Source: Leisingera aquimarina DSM 24565
GTDB lineage: Bacteria > Pseudomonadota > Alphaproteobacteria > Rhodobacterales > Rhodobacteraceae
DNA length: 64,000 nucleotides
Assembly: GCF_000473165.1 (NCBI RefSeq)
Contig: NZ_KI421504.1
Location: 744,596-808,595 of the forward strand
Direction: 5' to 3'
Positions within the stretch are counted from its first letter, which is position 1. Every line of letters begins with the position of its first letter. Shown piece after piece: positions 7,736 through 17,511 of this stretch. A program made the position numbers and the translations under genes. Under the pieces are notes generated by a model. It did no database searches, was not told where the DNA came from, and saw only the letters and a program-made list of their open reading frames with translations.

Positions 7736-9007
7736 ATGACCGTGCAATCCCTGAATCTGTCCGATCTCAAGGCGAAAAGCCCCAAGTCTCTGCTGGCTAT
7801 GGCTGAGGAACTGGAGATCGAAAACGCTTCGACCATGCGCAAGGGCGAGATGATGTTCCAGATCCTGCGTGAACGCGCGGATGAGGGCTGGGATATCAGC
7901 GGTGACGGCGTGCTTGAAGTGTTGCAGGACGGGTTTGGATTCCTTCGCTCGCCTGAGGCTAACTACTTGCCGGGTCCAGACGATATCTATGTCTCGCCTG
8001 ACATGATCCGTCAGTACTCCCTTCGGACTGGTGATACCGTAGACGGCCAGATCAAGGCGCCGCTGGAGACCGAACGCTACTTTGCGCTGACCAACGTCAC
8101 CATGATCAACTTTGAAGAGCCTGAAAAGGCCCGCCACAAGATCGCCTTTGACAACCTCACGCCGCTCTATCCGGATGAACGGCTGAAGATGGAAGTCGAG
8201 GATCCCACCATCAAGGACCGCTCAGCGCGGGTGATCGACCTGGTCGCGCCGATCGGCAAAGGCCAGCGGTCGCTGATCGTGGCACCGCCGCGGACCGGTA
8301 AAACGGTGATCCTGCAGAACATCGCGCATTCGATCGAGAAGAACCATCCCGAGTGCTATCTGATCGTTCTGCTGATCGACGAGCGCCCGGAAGAGGTGAC
8401 CGACATGCAGCGTTCGGTGAAGGGCGAAGTTGTCTCTTCTACCTTTGATGAGCCTGCCACACGCCACGTTGCAGTGTCGGAAATGGTGATCGAAAAGGCC
8501 AAGCGTCTGGTGGAGCATAAACGAGATGTTGTGATCCTCCTCGACTCGATCACAAGACTTGGTAGGGCCTTTAACACTGTTGTGCCGTCGTCAGGCAAGG
8601 TTTTGACCGGTGGTGTTGATGCAAACGCCCTGCAGCGTCCCAAGCGCTTCTTTGGTGCTGCCCGGAACATCGAAGAGGGCGGCTCGCTCACCATCATCGC
8701 CACTGCACTGATCGACACGGGCAGCCGGATGGACGAGGTGATCTTCGAAGAATTCAAAGGCACCGGCAACTCGGAAATCGTGCTGGACCGCAAAATTGCC
8801 GACAAGCGCGTATTCCCGGCGATCGACATCCTCAAGTCTGGCACCCGGAAAGAGGACTTGCTGGTCGACAAGGTCGATCTTGCCAAGACCTTTGTTCTGC
8901 GCCGTATTCTGAACCCGATGGGAACTACCGATGCGATTGAGTTCCTGCTGTCCAAGCTGAAGCAGACAAAGTCGAACACCGAGTTCTTCGACTCGATGAA
9001 CACCTGA
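7736..9007 (+). CDS. rho: Transcription termination factor Rho
   Basis: A 423-residue hexameric RNA helicase that ends transcription at Rho-dependent sites. The N-terminal Rho helical and cold-shock-like RNA-binding domains (about 1-125) contain DGFGFLRS (65-72). The Walker A motif is APPRTGKT (183-190), Walker B is [10 protein letters not shown], and the Q/R-loop region [20 protein letters not shown] is intact. Length and sequence are canonical. A 174-bp leader lies between hemJ and rho and carries a likely promoter. mnmE follows 31 bp downstream. Confidence 0.98.
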   Translation: MTVQSLNLSDLKAKSPKSLLAMAEELEIENASTMRKGEMMFQILRERADEGWDISGDGVLEVLQDGFGFLRSPEANYLPGPDDIYVSPDMIRQYSLRTGDTVDGQIKAPLETERYFALTNVTMINFEEPEKARHKIAFDNLTPLYPDERLKMEVEDPTIKDRSARVIDLVAPIGKGQRSLIVAPPRTGKTVILQNIAHSIEKNHPECYLIVLLIDERPEEVTDMQRSVKGEVVSSTFDEPATRHVAVSEMVIEKAKRLVEHKRDVVILLDSITRLGRAFNTVVPSSGKVLTGGVDANALQRPKRFFGAARNIEEGGSLTIIATALIDTGSRMDEVIFEEFKGTGNSEIVLDRKIADKRVFPAIDILKSGTRKEDLLVDKVDLAKTFVLRRILNPMGTTDAIEFLLSKLKQTKSNTEFFDSMNT

Positions 9008-9038
9008 TCCGGGCGGGCGAGTTAAAAAGGGCCATCCC

Positions 9039-10325
9039 ATGGACACGATCTTTGCGCTGGCCTCCGCACAAGGAAAGGCCGGAGTTTCGGTAATCCGAAT
9101 CTCCGGTCCTTTGGCGCATGAAGTCGGCGCGCAGCTTTGCGGAGGCGTATTGCCGGCGCGGGGTAAGAGCCTGCGTATCTTGCAAGAAGAATCCGGTGAG
9201 CGCCTTGATGAAGCATTGGTGCTGAGCTTTTCGGCTCCCAAGAGCTTCACTGGTGAAGATACTGTTGAATTTCAAGTACATGGAAGTACGGCTGTTGTAT
9301 CAGCTGTGCTTGAAAATCTAGGCCGCTTCACTGGTTTACGGATGGCTGAACCGGGAGAATTCACTCGGCGTGCTTTGGAAAACGGAAACCTTGACTTGGC
9401 TCAGGTCGAGGGGCTCGCGGATCTGATTGATGCGGAAACCGACGCACAACGCAAGCAGGCACAGGTCATTCTTGCCGGCGGGCTCGGGAAGTTGGCTGAA
9501 ACTTGGCGCACCAGTCTGATTCGCGCGGCTTCTTTGATCGAAGTAACAATTGATTTCGCTGACGAGGAAGTTCCTGTTGATGTAACCCCGGAAGTTTCTG
9601 CGCTGCTGGCTGAAGTTCAAGCCGGTCTCGAAAGAGAGACTGATGGGGTGAAAATTGCTGAACGAATCCGCAGCGGATTCGAAGTTGCCATCATTGGTGC
9701 ACCCAATGTGGGAAAATCCACGCTGCTGAATGCGCTGGCCGGCCGCGAAGCGGCAATCACGTCTGAATTTGCCGGGACCACCCGCGATATTATCGAAGTG
9801 CGCATGGATCTGGCCGGCTTGCCAGTCACTTTGCTGGACACTGCAGGTTTGCGGGATACCGACGACCACGTTGAAGGCATTGGCATCGCTTTAGCGCGGA
9901 AACGCGCGGAAGATGCGGATATGCGTGTATTTTTGGCTGAAGATAGTGATGTTCTGGATGTCGCGATGGAGGATGGTGATATCCGTCTTCAACCAAAGGC
10001 TGACCTCCGCCAAGATGCGGTAAATGCCATCTCAGGAAGGTCAGGTCAGGGTATTGACAGGCTTGTCGAACACATTTCATTAGTTCTGCAAAACCGGTCA
10101 GCTCAAGCTGGAATCGCGACTCGCGCTCGACACAGGGATGCTATGCTGTCTGCGTTGGTGAGTTTGGCCGAGGCACAGGAAATTCTGTCGCGTGGTTCGG
10201 AATTCTATGATATCGCCGCCGAAGAGATACGCTCGGCAATCCGGGCCCTGGAAACGCTGGTTGGCCGGATCGGGGTGGAGAATCTCCTAGATGAGATTTT
10301 CTCGAGCTTCTGTCTGGGAAAGTGA
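9039..10325 (+). CDS. mnmE: tRNA uridine-5-carboxymethylaminomethyl modification GTPase MnmE
   Basis: A 428-residue GTPase that with MnmG modifies wobble uridine 34 of some tRNAs, using a methylene-tetrahydrofolate carbon. It has an N-terminal folate-binding domain (1-115), a helical domain, and an inserted G domain with GAPNVGKS (220-227) and DTAG (267-270). The C-terminal FCLGK carries the conserved Cys. The G4 motif reads PKAD where NKxD is usual, which may weaken base recognition. It is followed directly by mnmG, whose start lies 4 bp after the stop. Confidence 0.96.
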   Translation: MDTIFALASAQGKAGVSVIRISGPLAHEVGAQLCGGVLPARGKSLRILQEESGERLDEALVLSFSAPKSFTGEDTVEFQVHGSTAVVSAVLENLGRFTGLRMAEPGEFTRRALENGNLDLAQVEGLADLIDAETDAQRKQAQVILAGGLGKLAETWRTSLIRAASLIEVTIDFADEEVPVDVTPEVSALLAEVQAGLERETDGVKIAERIRSGFEVAIIGAPNVGKSTLLNALAGREAAITSEFAGTTRDIIEVRMDLAGLPVTLLDTAGLRDTDDHVEGIGIALARKRAEDADMRVFLAEDSDVLDVAMEDGDIRLQPKADLRQDAVNAISGRSGQGIDRLVEHISLVLQNRSAQAGIATRARHRDAMLSALVSLAEAQEILSRGSEFYDIAAEEIRSAIRALETLVGRIGVENLLDEIFSSFCLGK

Positions 10326-10329
10326 AGGA

Positions 10330-12213
10330 GTGTTTCACGTGAAACATTCGAAATATGATGTGATTGTGGTTGGTGGCGGGCATGCCGGCTCGGAAGCCGC
10401 TCATGCTGCCGCACGAATGGGTGCGAAAACAGTACTGATCACGCTGGATCGCAATGGAATCGGTGTGATGTCTTGCAATCCTGCTATTGGAGGATTGGGT
10501 AAGGGGCATCTTGTTCGGGAAATTGATGCCCTTGACGGAGTAATGGGCCGTGTTGCTGATCTTTCTGGGATACAATTCCGTCTCCTGAATCGCCGGAAAG
10601 GGCCTGCGGTTCAAGGTCCAAGAGCGCAATCTGACCGAACGATTTACCGTCAGGAAATGCTGAGGCTAACTGAAGCGCAACCGAACCTGGAAATTCTAGA
10701 AGGTGAAGTGACCGATTTTCTCATGTCGGGTAAGTCGGTTTCCGGTGCAGTGTTGGCTGATGGTAGTGAAGTACCGGCTAAGACGGTTATTCTCACCTCC
10801 GGAACATTTCTACGTGGCGTTATTCACATTGGAGATGTTTCCAGACCTGGAGGCCGGATTGGTGATAGACCTTCCGTACGGCTAGCTGAACGCCTGGACA
10901 GTTTTGAACTGCCCCTAGGCCGGCTGAAGACTGGTACGCCGCCCCGGCTGGACGGGCGTACAATCGATTGGGACAGTCTGGAAGCCCAACCAGGGGACGA
11001 TGACCCAGTTTTCTTCTCGTTTATGACAAGGGCAATAAGCGCTAAGCAAGTTTCCTGCGGGATTACCCACACAAATACACAGACACATGACATCATCCGG
11101 AAAAACCTGGAGCGGTCAGCCATGTACGGCGGGCACATTGAAGGTGTCGGTCCACGATACTGTCCGTCGATAGAAGACAAGGTTGTTCGCTTTTCTGACA
11201 AGGAATCGCATCAGATATTTTTGGAGCCGGAGGGTGTTTCGGATCACAAAGTCTACCCAAATGGAATCTCTACAAGCCTGCCGCAAGACGTTCAGGAGGC
11301 ATATGTCCGGTCCATCAAGGGGCTTGAAAGAACAGAGATCCTCCAGCCAGGGTATGCAATTGAATATGACTATGTAGATCCCAGAATTTTGAGGCTGGAC
11401 CTGTCCGTGAAGGACGTTCCAGGTTTGTATTTGGCCGGGCAGATAAATGGGACAACCGGATACGAGGAGGCAGCCGCACAGGGCTTGGTTGCCGGCGTGA
11501 ACGCTGCGCGTATGGCTCGGAAGGAGGAACCGGTTACGTTTGGCCGGTCGACCAGCTACATAGGCGTAATGATCGACGATCTCACCACAAATGGTGTCAG
11601 CGAGCCCTACCGAATGTTTACATCCCGTGCTGAATTTCGCCTATCCTTGCGGGCAGATAACGCAGACCAGAGGCTAACGCCCAAAGCGATCGAACTGGGT
11701 TGTGTCAGCGAAGGCCGGCGGATTGCGTTCTTGGAGAAAAATGAGTGTCTGACCTCCGGTCGAAACATCTTGGAATCACAAACATTTACACCCAAGGAAG
11801 TTTCCTCGGCTGGTATACGTATCAATCAAGATGGAAACCGTCGAAATGGAATGGACGTTCTTGCGTTTCCTGATGTCTCCTTTGAGGATGTTATCCCGCT
11901 GATTCCGAAGTTGTCAGAAGTCGGAGAAGATATTCGTCGGCAGTTGGAGCGTGATGCTCTCTACGCTAACTACATTGCACGCCAAGAGCGGGAAGTTTCG
12001 GCGATGAAGAGGGATGAGGGTTATCGCTTTCCCGCCGACTTTTCATTTGAAGGAATTGAAGGTCTTTCCAAGGAACTTCAAAGCAAATTGTCCCAGTCCA
12101 GACCAGAAACTCTGGCGCAAGCTGCGCGCATTGATGGAATAACACCTGCTGCGCTTGCGCTTCTTCTCGCACGTTTGCGCCGTGGTCTTTCCAGAGAGGG
12201 GAAGACCGCGTGA
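10330..12213 (+). CDS. mnmG: tRNA uridine-5-carboxymethylaminomethyl modification enzyme MnmG
   Basis: A 627-residue FAD enzyme, partner of MnmE. The start chosen is GTG at 10330, preceded by GAAGGAG-like sequence, giving [17 protein letters not shown]. An upstream in-frame ATG at 10291 lies inside mnmE and would add 13 unrelated residues. The FAD loop is [12 protein letters not shown], and conserved [13 protein letters not shown]-type and [10 protein letters not shown] segments are present. The first codons coincide with a perfect parS site (10331-10346), so residues FHVKH are fixed by DNA function. The stop overlaps the rsmG GTG start. Confidence 0.97.
   Translation: MFHVKHSKYDVIVVGGGHAGSEAAHAAARMGAKTVLITLDRNGIGVMSCNPAIGGLGKGHLVREIDALDGVMGRVADLSGIQFRLLNRRKGPAVQGPRAQSDRTIYRQEMLRLTEAQPNLEILEGEVTDFLMSGKSVSGAVLADGSEVPAKTVILTSGTFLRGVIHIGDVSRPGGRIGDRPSVRLAERLDSFELPLGRLKTGTPPRLDGRTIDWDSLEAQPGDDDPVFFSFMTRAISAKQVSCGITHTNTQTHDIIRKNLERSAMYGGHIEGVGPRYCPSIEDKVVRFSDKESHQIFLEPEGVSDHKVYPNGISTSLPQDVQEAYVRSIKGLERTEILQPGYAIEYDYVDPRILRLDLSVKDVPGLYLAGQINGTTGYEEAAAQGLVAGVNAARMARKEEPVTFGRSTSYIGVMIDDLTTNGVSEPYRMFTSRAEFRLSLRADNADQRLTPKAIELGCVSEGRRIAFLEKNECLTSGRNILESQTFTPKEVSSAGIRINQDGNRRNGMDVLAFPDVSFEDVIPLIPKLSEVGEDIRRQLERDALYANYIARQEREVSAMKRDEGYRFPADFSFEGIEGLSKELQSKLSQSRPETLAQAARIDGITPAALALLLARLRRGLSREGKTA
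10331..10346. promoter_or_regulatory. parS centromere site 1
   Basis: TGTTTCACGTGAAACA, a perfect 16-bp palindrome identical to the widely conserved chromosomal parS consensus bound by ParB. It begins one base inside the mnmG GTG start codon, so a bound ParB would sit on the mnmG translation start. parA and parB lie about 2.5 kb downstream. Confidence 0.95.
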
Positions 12214-12827
12214 AGAAAGGAATGCTTTTTGAAAGCCTTGATGTTTCACGTGAAACATTTCAGAGGCTTGAGGTGTTTGAACAGGTTATTCAAAAGTGGA
12301 ACCCAAAAATAAATCTCGTATCGAAATCGAGCTTGGAACATATTTGGATGCGCCACATTGCAGATTCAATACAAGTTTTTCGTTGTACAGATCCTGCTGA
12401 GCATTGGGTCGATATAGGTAGTGGGGGCGGATTCCCCGGTCTGATTATCGCCCTTTTGGCCGCAGATGAAGCACCAAACATGAAGGTAACATTGATCGAA
12501 AGTGATCAGAGGAAATCTGCATTCCTTAGAACAGCTGCACGAGAATGTTCCGTCAAAGCGACTGTTTTGACGGAAAGAATTGAAAAGGCTAAACCTCAGG
12601 CGGCTGACATTCTGTCTGCACGGGCCTTGGCGGACTTGTCCACTTTGCTAGAATTTTCAGAGCGCCATCTGTCACCCGAAGGGGTAGCGCTGTTTCCCAA
12701 GGGAGAGAGCTGGAAAAAAGAAGTGGATAACGCACGGCAGCAATGGCAGTTCGATGCGGAACAGGTTAAAAGTCTGACAGAACAAGAAGCAGTAATCCTA
12801 AAAATAAGGGAAGTGGCACGTGTCTGA
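12210..12827 (+). CDS. rsmG: 16S rRNA (guanine-527-N7)-methyltransferase RsmG
   Basis: A 205-residue SAM-dependent enzyme that methylates G527 of 16S rRNA. The SAM loop is [12 protein letters not shown] (about 68-79). The GTG at 12210 has a good GAGAGGGGAAG ribosome site and overlaps the mnmG stop. The ATG at 12222 has its Shine-Dalgarno too close, so GTG is preferred. Residues DVSRETF are encoded by a second perfect parS site. The 3' end overlaps parA by 8 bp. Confidence 0.95.
   Translation: MKKGMLFESLDVSRETFQRLEVFEQVIQKWNPKINLVSKSSLEHIWMRHIADSIQVFRCTDPAEHWVDIGSGGGFPGLIIALLAADEAPNMKVTLIESDQRKSAFLRTAARECSVKATVLTERIEKAKPQAADILSARALADLSTLLEFSERHLSPEGVALFPKGESWKKEVDNARQQWQFDAEQVKSLTEQEAVILKIREVARV
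12242..12257. promoter_or_regulatory. parS centromere site 2
   Basis: A second exact TGTTTCACGTGAAACA, read in a different frame from site 1 (as DVSRETF in rsmG; as FHVKH at mnmG). It lies 1.9 kb from site 1 and about 600 bp before parA. Confidence 0.95.
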
Positions 12828-13629
12828 TTATTCCCGCCCTGAGGGGCCTCGTATTATCGCGGTCGCAAATCAGAAAGGCGGGGTTGGGAAGACAACGACA
12901 GCCATAAATCTGGCGGCTGCTTTGGTAGAAACCGGACTTCGTGTGTTGGTCGTCGATCTTGATCCTCAAGGGAATGCCTCAACTGGCCTTGGGATTGAAC
13001 CGTCGGATCGGGATCTGACAACATATGATCTTTTGGTTGAAGACTCATCTCTGAGTGACGTCATTCAAACGACGGAGATTGAGGATCTGTGTATCATCCC
13101 AGCGACTGTTGATCTCAGCTCGGCTGACATCGAACTGTTTACCAATGAAAAACGCAGTTTCCTTCTGCATGATGCTCTGCGCCAAACCGCGATGGACGAA
13201 TATGATTGGGACTATGTTCTGATTGATTGCCCGCCCTCGCTGAATCTTCTGACAGTCAATGCAATGGTAGCAGCGCACTCAGTTCTGGTTCCGTTGCAAA
13301 GCGAGTTTTTTGCCTTAGAAGGCGTGACCCAACTCATGCTGACAATTAGAGAAGTGCGGCAGTCAGCGAATCCAAACCTTCGGATTGAAGGGATTGTCCT
13401 GACTATGTTTGATCGTCGCAACAACTTGTCGCAGCAGGTGGAGCAGGACGCCCGGGAAAATCTGGGAGATTTGGTGTTTCAAACAAAGATCCCGCGCAAT
13501 GTCCGGGTGAGCGAGGCACCTTCTTATGCGCAACCGGTTCTAAACTATGACACAAACTCTCTTGGCGCACAGGCATACCGAGCGTTGGCAGAGGAAATCC
13601 TTACTAAACATCACAAGATAGCGGCGTAA
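12820..13629 (+). CDS. parA: Chromosome partitioning ATPase ParA
   Basis: A 269-residue deviant-Walker ATPase that moves ParB-parS complexes over the nucleoid. The deviant P-loop NQKGGVGKTT is at residues 17-26, followed by DLDPQGNAS and DCPPSLNLL motifs. There is no N-terminal HTH, as expected for a chromosomal (type Ib-like) ParA. The start is GTG at 12820, inside the rsmG end. parB follows after 26 bp with a GGAGG-type ribosome site. Confidence 0.97.
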   Translation: MSDYSRPEGPRIIAVANQKGGVGKTTTAINLAAALVETGLRVLVVDLDPQGNASTGLGIEPSDRDLTTYDLLVEDSSLSDVIQTTEIEDLCIIPATVDLSSADIELFTNEKRSFLLHDALRQTAMDEYDWDYVLIDCPPSLNLLTVNAMVAAHSVLVPLQSEFFALEGVTQLMLTIREVRQSANPNLRIEGIVLTMFDRRNNLSQQVEQDARENLGDLVFQTKIPRNVRVSEAPSYAQPVLNYDTNSLGAQAYRALAEEILTKHHKIAA

Positions 13630-13655
13630 ATGCAGAATACCTACCGGAGGCAATC

Positions 13656-14549
13656 ATGGCAGACAAAAAAACAAAACCACGCGGACTGGGCCGGGGATTG
13701 TCAGCGTTGATGGCAGATGTGAACCCTGCACCGGTGAGCACGCAGCCAGAGGCACCTAGGAACGCAGAAATTCTGGTGCCGATCGAAAATGTCATTGCCA
13801 ACCCAAATCAGCCGCGCCGGCAGTTCTTGCAAGAAGATTTGGATGATCTGACGGCCTCGATTAAGGAAAAGGGCGTTCTTCAGCCACTGATCGTGCGGCC
13901 GCGGCCGGGTGGAAAATTCGAGATTGTGGCTGGTGAACGCCGCTGGCGCGCCTCTCAGGCGGCCCAGCTGCATGAAGTTCCTGTGCTGATCCGGGACTAC
14001 TCGGATCTTGAAATGATGGAAGTGGCCATCATCGAAAACATCCAGCGCTCGGATCTCAATGCGTTGGAAGAGGCGCAGAGCTACAAGCAGCTGATGGAAA
14101 AATTCGGTCATACGCAGGAACGGATGGCAGAGGCACTTGGAAAGAGCCGGAGCCATATTGCCAATCTAGTGCGCTTGCTGCACCTGCCGGATGATGTTCA
14201 AACCCTGGTGCAGGAACGAAAACTGTCGGCTGGCCATGCCCGGGCATTGATCACTTCGGACAATGCTTCGGATCTTGCTGCGAAAATTGTCAAAGGTGGC
14301 TTGTCGGTTCGCGCAACTGAAGCATTGGTCAAGAAAGATGCCGCTGGAGTTCAGACGATTGCCGAAAAGAAACCGAGAAAGCCGCAGGAAAAGGATGCGG
14401 ATACCCGTGCCCTTGAAGGGGATCTGTCGGCAGTTCTGAAAATGAAAGTGGCCATCGATCACAAGCCTGGCGGTGAGGCCGGCGCTGTTACGATCAGCTA
14501 CGAAAGTCTGGATCAACTGGATGAGCTGTGCAATCTTCTCAGCCGCTAG
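13656..14549 (+). CDS. parB: Chromosome partitioning protein ParB
   Basis: A 297-residue CTP-dependent DNA clamp that loads at parS and spreads. The N-terminal RGLGRGLSALM is the ParA-contacting box. The CTP-binding motifs are GERRWRAS (93-100) and ENIQR (127-131). A helix-turn-helix follows (about 140-180, GKSRSHIANLVRLL), and then a dimerisation tail. The last 11 bases overlap the 3' end of a convergent DUF454 gene. The perfect parS sites in mnmG and rsmG are its expected targets. Confidence 0.97.
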   Translation: MADKKTKPRGLGRGLSALMADVNPAPVSTQPEAPRNAEILVPIENVIANPNQPRRQFLQEDLDDLTASIKEKGVLQPLIVRPRPGGKFEIVAGERRWRASQAAQLHEVPVLIRDYSDLEMMEVAIIENIQRSDLNALEEAQSYKQLMEKFGHTQERMAEALGKSRSHIANLVRLLHLPDDVQTLVQERKLSAGHARALITSDNASDLAAKIVKGGLSVRATEALVKKDAAGVQTIAEKKPRKPQEKDADTRALEGDLSAVLKMKVAIDHKPGGEAGAVTISYESLDQLDELCNLLSR

Positions 14550-14892
14550 GCCGGGTCCAGATGAATATTAGAACCAAAGAGAGGACAGGTGCTTGGATCC
14601 CTACTATGTAACCAGGGGCACCAAGCAGCAGAGATAGTCCGAATACGGCGGTAATCGAAACGGTTGCCGCCTTTTTTGCGCCCGGCCGGATGGCACCGTG
14701 GTCGCGCCAATCCAGGATCATAGGACCAAAAATGTTATGATCAACGATCCAAGTGTGCAGGCGTTCGGATGAGTTGGCGAAGAAGAACGCAGCGAGGAGA
14801 AGGAAGGGGACCGTTGGAAGCAAGGGCAGAACAATACCTATGACGGCCAAACCGACACAGAACAGTCCTAGGCCGGCGTAAACAAAGCGCAT
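14539..14892 (-). CDS. DUF454 (YbaN-like) inner-membrane protein
   Basis: A 117-residue protein with three or four hydrophobic segments. It has the DUF454 pattern: GLGLFCVGLAVIGIVLPLLPTVPFLLLAAFFFANSSER near the N-terminus, followed by a soluble stretch with DHNIFGPMILDW. The family is widespread and of unknown function. Its 3' end overlaps parB on the opposite strand by 11 bp. It starts 4 bp after the hemW stop on the same strand, so it may be the tail of the rph-rdgB-hemW unit. Confidence 0.85.
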   Translation of the reverse strand: MRFVYAGLGLFCVGLAVIGIVLPLLPTVPFLLLAAFFFANSSERLHTWIVDHNIFGPMILDWRDHGAIRPGAKKAATVSITAVFGLSLLLGAPGYIVGIQAPVLSLVLIFIWTRPSG

Positions 14893-14896
14893 TGCT

Positions 14897-16051
14897 TCAA
14901 TCCATCAACAGTTCGCGGAGGACCGCATTCAATAGTGCGCGTCCCTGATCCGTCGCGCAAAGCCTCTGCTCTGAGATAGTGATCATGCCCATCTGTACAA
15001 GGTCCGAAAGTCGACTCTCAGGGAGAATAACGCCTGAAAGTTGAGTGTACCGTGCCAAATCCAGACCTTCGGACAGGCGCATCCCCATCATCATGTATTC
15101 TGCCGCAGCATCTTCCTTCGAAAGAGAGTCGCGCAGGGATTCTCCGTTTCCCTTGCTGACCGCTTTCAGCCAGGCACCTGGGGCCAGATGGGTTTCCGTC
15201 GCGTACCGGGTACCATCTATACTCAAACGGCCATGGGCGCCGGGGCCGATCCCGGCATAGTCGCCATATCGCCAATAGATCAGGTTGTGACGGGATTCCG
15301 AACCCGGCTTGGCGTGGTTGGAGATTTCATAGCCGGCCATGCCAAAAGACGCGCAGATGTCCTGGGTCGCCTGGTACATATCCGCGGCGGTGTCGTCGGC
15401 CGGCAGGCCGCGCAGTTTACCCCGGGCGTAGCGATCACCAAAAGCGGTGCCGTCCTCAATTGTCAGCTGGTAGAGCGACAGGTGGTCAATAGCCATGGAA
15501 AGTGCTTCGCTAAGTTCTGCTTCCCAGGTTTTCAGTGTTTGGCCCTGACGGGCATAAATCAAATCAAAGCTGACCCGGTCAAAGCATTTGCGGGCGATAT
15601 CAAAGGCTGCTTTTGCTTCGGAGACACTGTGAATACGTCCCAGCCGGCGCAGGTCCTCGTCGTTCAGGGCCTGAATGCCCATGGAGATCCTGTTGACTCC
15701 GGCGTCGCGGTAGCCGGCAAAGCGACCTGCCTCAACCGAGCCGGGATTTGCTTCAAGAGAGATCTCTATGTCATTGGCAAAGAGCCAAATTTCACGTGCC
15801 CTATCGATAACAGCGGCGACAGTTTCCGGCTGCATCAGAGAGGGAGTGCCGCCGCCGAAGAAGATTGAGTTGAGGACACGGCCTGAGAGCTGTTCCGAGA
15901 GTCTGTCGAGTTCGCTCAAATAGGCTCTAACCCATAGTTTTTGGTCTATTTTCGCGGAGACATGACTGTTGAAGTCGCAATAGGGGCATTTGGCCTGGCA
16001 AAAGGGCCAATGCACGTAGAGACCAAAGCCCCCATTGCGCCAGTCATCCAC
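14897..16051 (-). CDS. hemW: HemW-like radical SAM protein (haem chaperone)
   Basis: A 384-residue radical SAM protein. The cluster-binding motif CQAKCPYCDF sits near residue 21 and the GGGTPS segment follows about 65 residues later. HemW proteins resemble coproporphyrinogen dehydrogenase HemN but are thought to deliver haem to membrane targets. The HemW form has only the single CxxxCxxC and lacks the extra HemN N-terminal region, as here. The GTG at 16051 is chosen because it gives [18 protein letters not shown] and overlaps the rdgB end by 8 bp. A longer frame runs back to 16192, but its extra residues lie inside rdgB and look unrelated. Confidence 0.9.
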   Translation of the reverse strand: MDDWRNGGFGLYVHWPFCQAKCPYCDFNSHVSAKIDQKLWVRAYLSELDRLSEQLSGRVLNSIFFGGGTPSLMQPETVAAVIDRAREIWLFANDIEISLEANPGSVEAGRFAGYRDAGVNRISMGIQALNDEDLRRLGRIHSVSEAKAAFDIARKCFDRVSFDLIYARQGQTLKTWEAELSEALSMAIDHLSLYQLTIEDGTAFGDRYARGKLRGLPADDTAADMYQATQDICASFGMAGYEISNHAKPGSESRHNLIYWRYGDYAGIGPGAHGRLSIDGTRYATETHLAPGAWLKAVSKGNGESLRDSLSKEDAAAEYMMMGMRLSEGLDLARYTQLSGVILPESRLSDLVQMGMITISEQRLCATDQGRALLNAVLRELLMD

Positions 16052-16658
16052 CGAAACAGCCCCGGATGAACTGGGCGACTGCCTTGCCGCGATGGCTGAT
16101 CTTGTTCTTTTCCGTTGGGTCCATTTCGGCGCAGGTGATGCTATAACCGTCCGGTTGGAACATCGGATCGTAACCAAAACCATGCTCGCCACGGATCGGC
16201 CAGACCAGTTGGCCGGGCATCACGCCTTCGAACACCTCGTCGTGGCCGTCGGGCCAGGCGATGACCAGGGTGCAGCGGAACTGGGCGGTGCGGGCCGCCG
16301 CGGGGCCTGCAGCGTTCAGTTCGTCATTGGCGCGGGTCATCGCCATTTGGAAGTCACGGCCATTAGGGGTTTCTGCCCAATCGGCGGTGTAGACACCCGG
16401 GGCACCATTCAGAGCGTCGATAGTGATCCCGGAATCGTCGGACAAGGCTGGCAGGCCGGTTGCCTTGGCCGCCGCATGGGCCTTGATGCGGGCATTGCCG
16501 ACAAATGTGTCCTCAGTTTCTTCTGGCTCCGGCAGGTTCATTTCGCCGGCGCCGGCAACGCTGACACCAAAGGGGGCGAGTATCTCAGTGATCTCGTTCA
16601 GCTTGCCCTTGTTGTGGGTGGCGACAAGCAGCTTGCCGCCTTCCAGTTTGCGGATCAT
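16044..16658 (-). CDS. rdgB: XTP/dITP diphosphatase (RdgB/HAM1 family)
   Basis: A 204-residue house-cleaning pyrophosphatase that removes dITP, ITP and XTP from the nucleotide pool. [14 protein letters not shown] (10-23) is the N-terminal phosphate-binding motif. LSDDSGI, the family's DDSG segment, and [11 protein letters not shown] are also present. It overlaps rph by 4 bp upstream and hemW by 8 bp downstream, the usual alphaproteobacterial order rph-rdgB-hemW. Confidence 0.96.
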   Translation of the reverse strand: MIRKLEGGKLLVATHNKGKLNEITEILAPFGVSVAGAGEMNLPEPEETEDTFVGNARIKAHAAAKATGLPALSDDSGITIDALNGAPGVYTADWAETPNGRDFQMAMTRANDELNAAGPAAARTAQFRCTLVIAWPDGHDEVFEGVMPGQLVWPIRGEHGFGYDPMFQPDGYSITCAEMDPTEKNKISHRGKAVAQFIRGCFGG

Positions 16659-17368
16659 TTGCAGGCGGCCTTTTGCATCTCTGCGAGTTCTGCGGTTCCC
16701 TTGGCGGCCAGATCCATCAGCTGGTTCATCTGATCGCGGGAGAACAGGGATCCTTCAGCGGACATCTGCACTTCGATCAGCTTGCCCGAGCCGGTCATGA
16801 TGAAGTTGCCGTCGACGCCGGCCTCGGAATCCTCCGGGTAGTCCAGATCCAGCACCGGCTGGCCTGCATAGATGCCGCATGACACAGCAGAAACGGGATC
16901 CATCAGCGGGTCAATGTGGACGTCGCCGGCTTTCATCAGCTTGTTGACCGCCAGGCGCAGGGCTACCCAGCCGCCGGTGATCGAGGCGCAACGGGTACCG
17001 CCATCGGCTTGCAGGACGTCACAGTCGACGGTGATCTGACGCTCGCCCAATGCAACGCGGTCGACGCCAGCGCGCAGTGCGCGGCCGATCAGACGCTGAA
17101 TTTCCACCGTACGGCCGCCTTGCTTGCCTGACGCAGCTTCGCGGCGCATCCGGGTATTGGTGGCGCGCGGCAGCATACCGTATTCTGCAGTAACCCAGCC
17201 TAAGCCGGTTCCCTTGATAAACGGCGGCACCCGGTCTTCAATGGTGGCAGTGCACAGGACATGGGTATCGCCAGCCTTGATCAGGCAAGAGCCCTCAGCG
17301 TGCTTGGTGAATCCGGTCTCGATCGACACGGCGCGCATTTCATTCAGTTCTCGTCCTGAGGGTCTCAT
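16655..17368 (-). CDS. rph: Ribonuclease PH
   Basis: A 237-residue phosphorolytic 3'-5' exoribonuclease that trims tRNA 3' ends. The start MRPSGR is typical. Conserved parts include the Arg-rich oligomer surface and the phosphate-site sequence [11 protein letters not shown] (about 121-131). Length is standard and there is no sign of truncation. It is divergent from hrcA, a frequent alphaproteobacterial arrangement; the 143-bp gap holds a GGGGATATCCCC palindrome at 17393-17404. Confidence 0.96.
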   Translation of the reverse strand: MRPSGRELNEMRAVSIETGFTKHAEGSCLIKAGDTHVLCTATIEDRVPPFIKGTGLGWVTAEYGMLPRATNTRMRREAASGKQGGRTVEIQRLIGRALRAGVDRVALGERQITVDCDVLQADGGTRCASITGGWVALRLAVNKLMKAGDVHIDPLMDPVSAVSCGIYAGQPVLDLDYPEDSEAGVDGNFIMTGSGKLIEVQMSAEGSLFSRDQMNQLMDLAAKGTAELAEMQKAACK

Positions 17369-17511
17369 GGCACATCCTTTATTTGCTGGCTTGGGGATAT
17401 CCCCCGGATGCCAAGCTATGCAAGCCCGATTGACCTTTTCCCACGCTGCTCTTTAATGACAACCTAGCTTTGGGTTCTTATGTTGAATCCGCAAGAAACG
17501 CTGGAATATCG

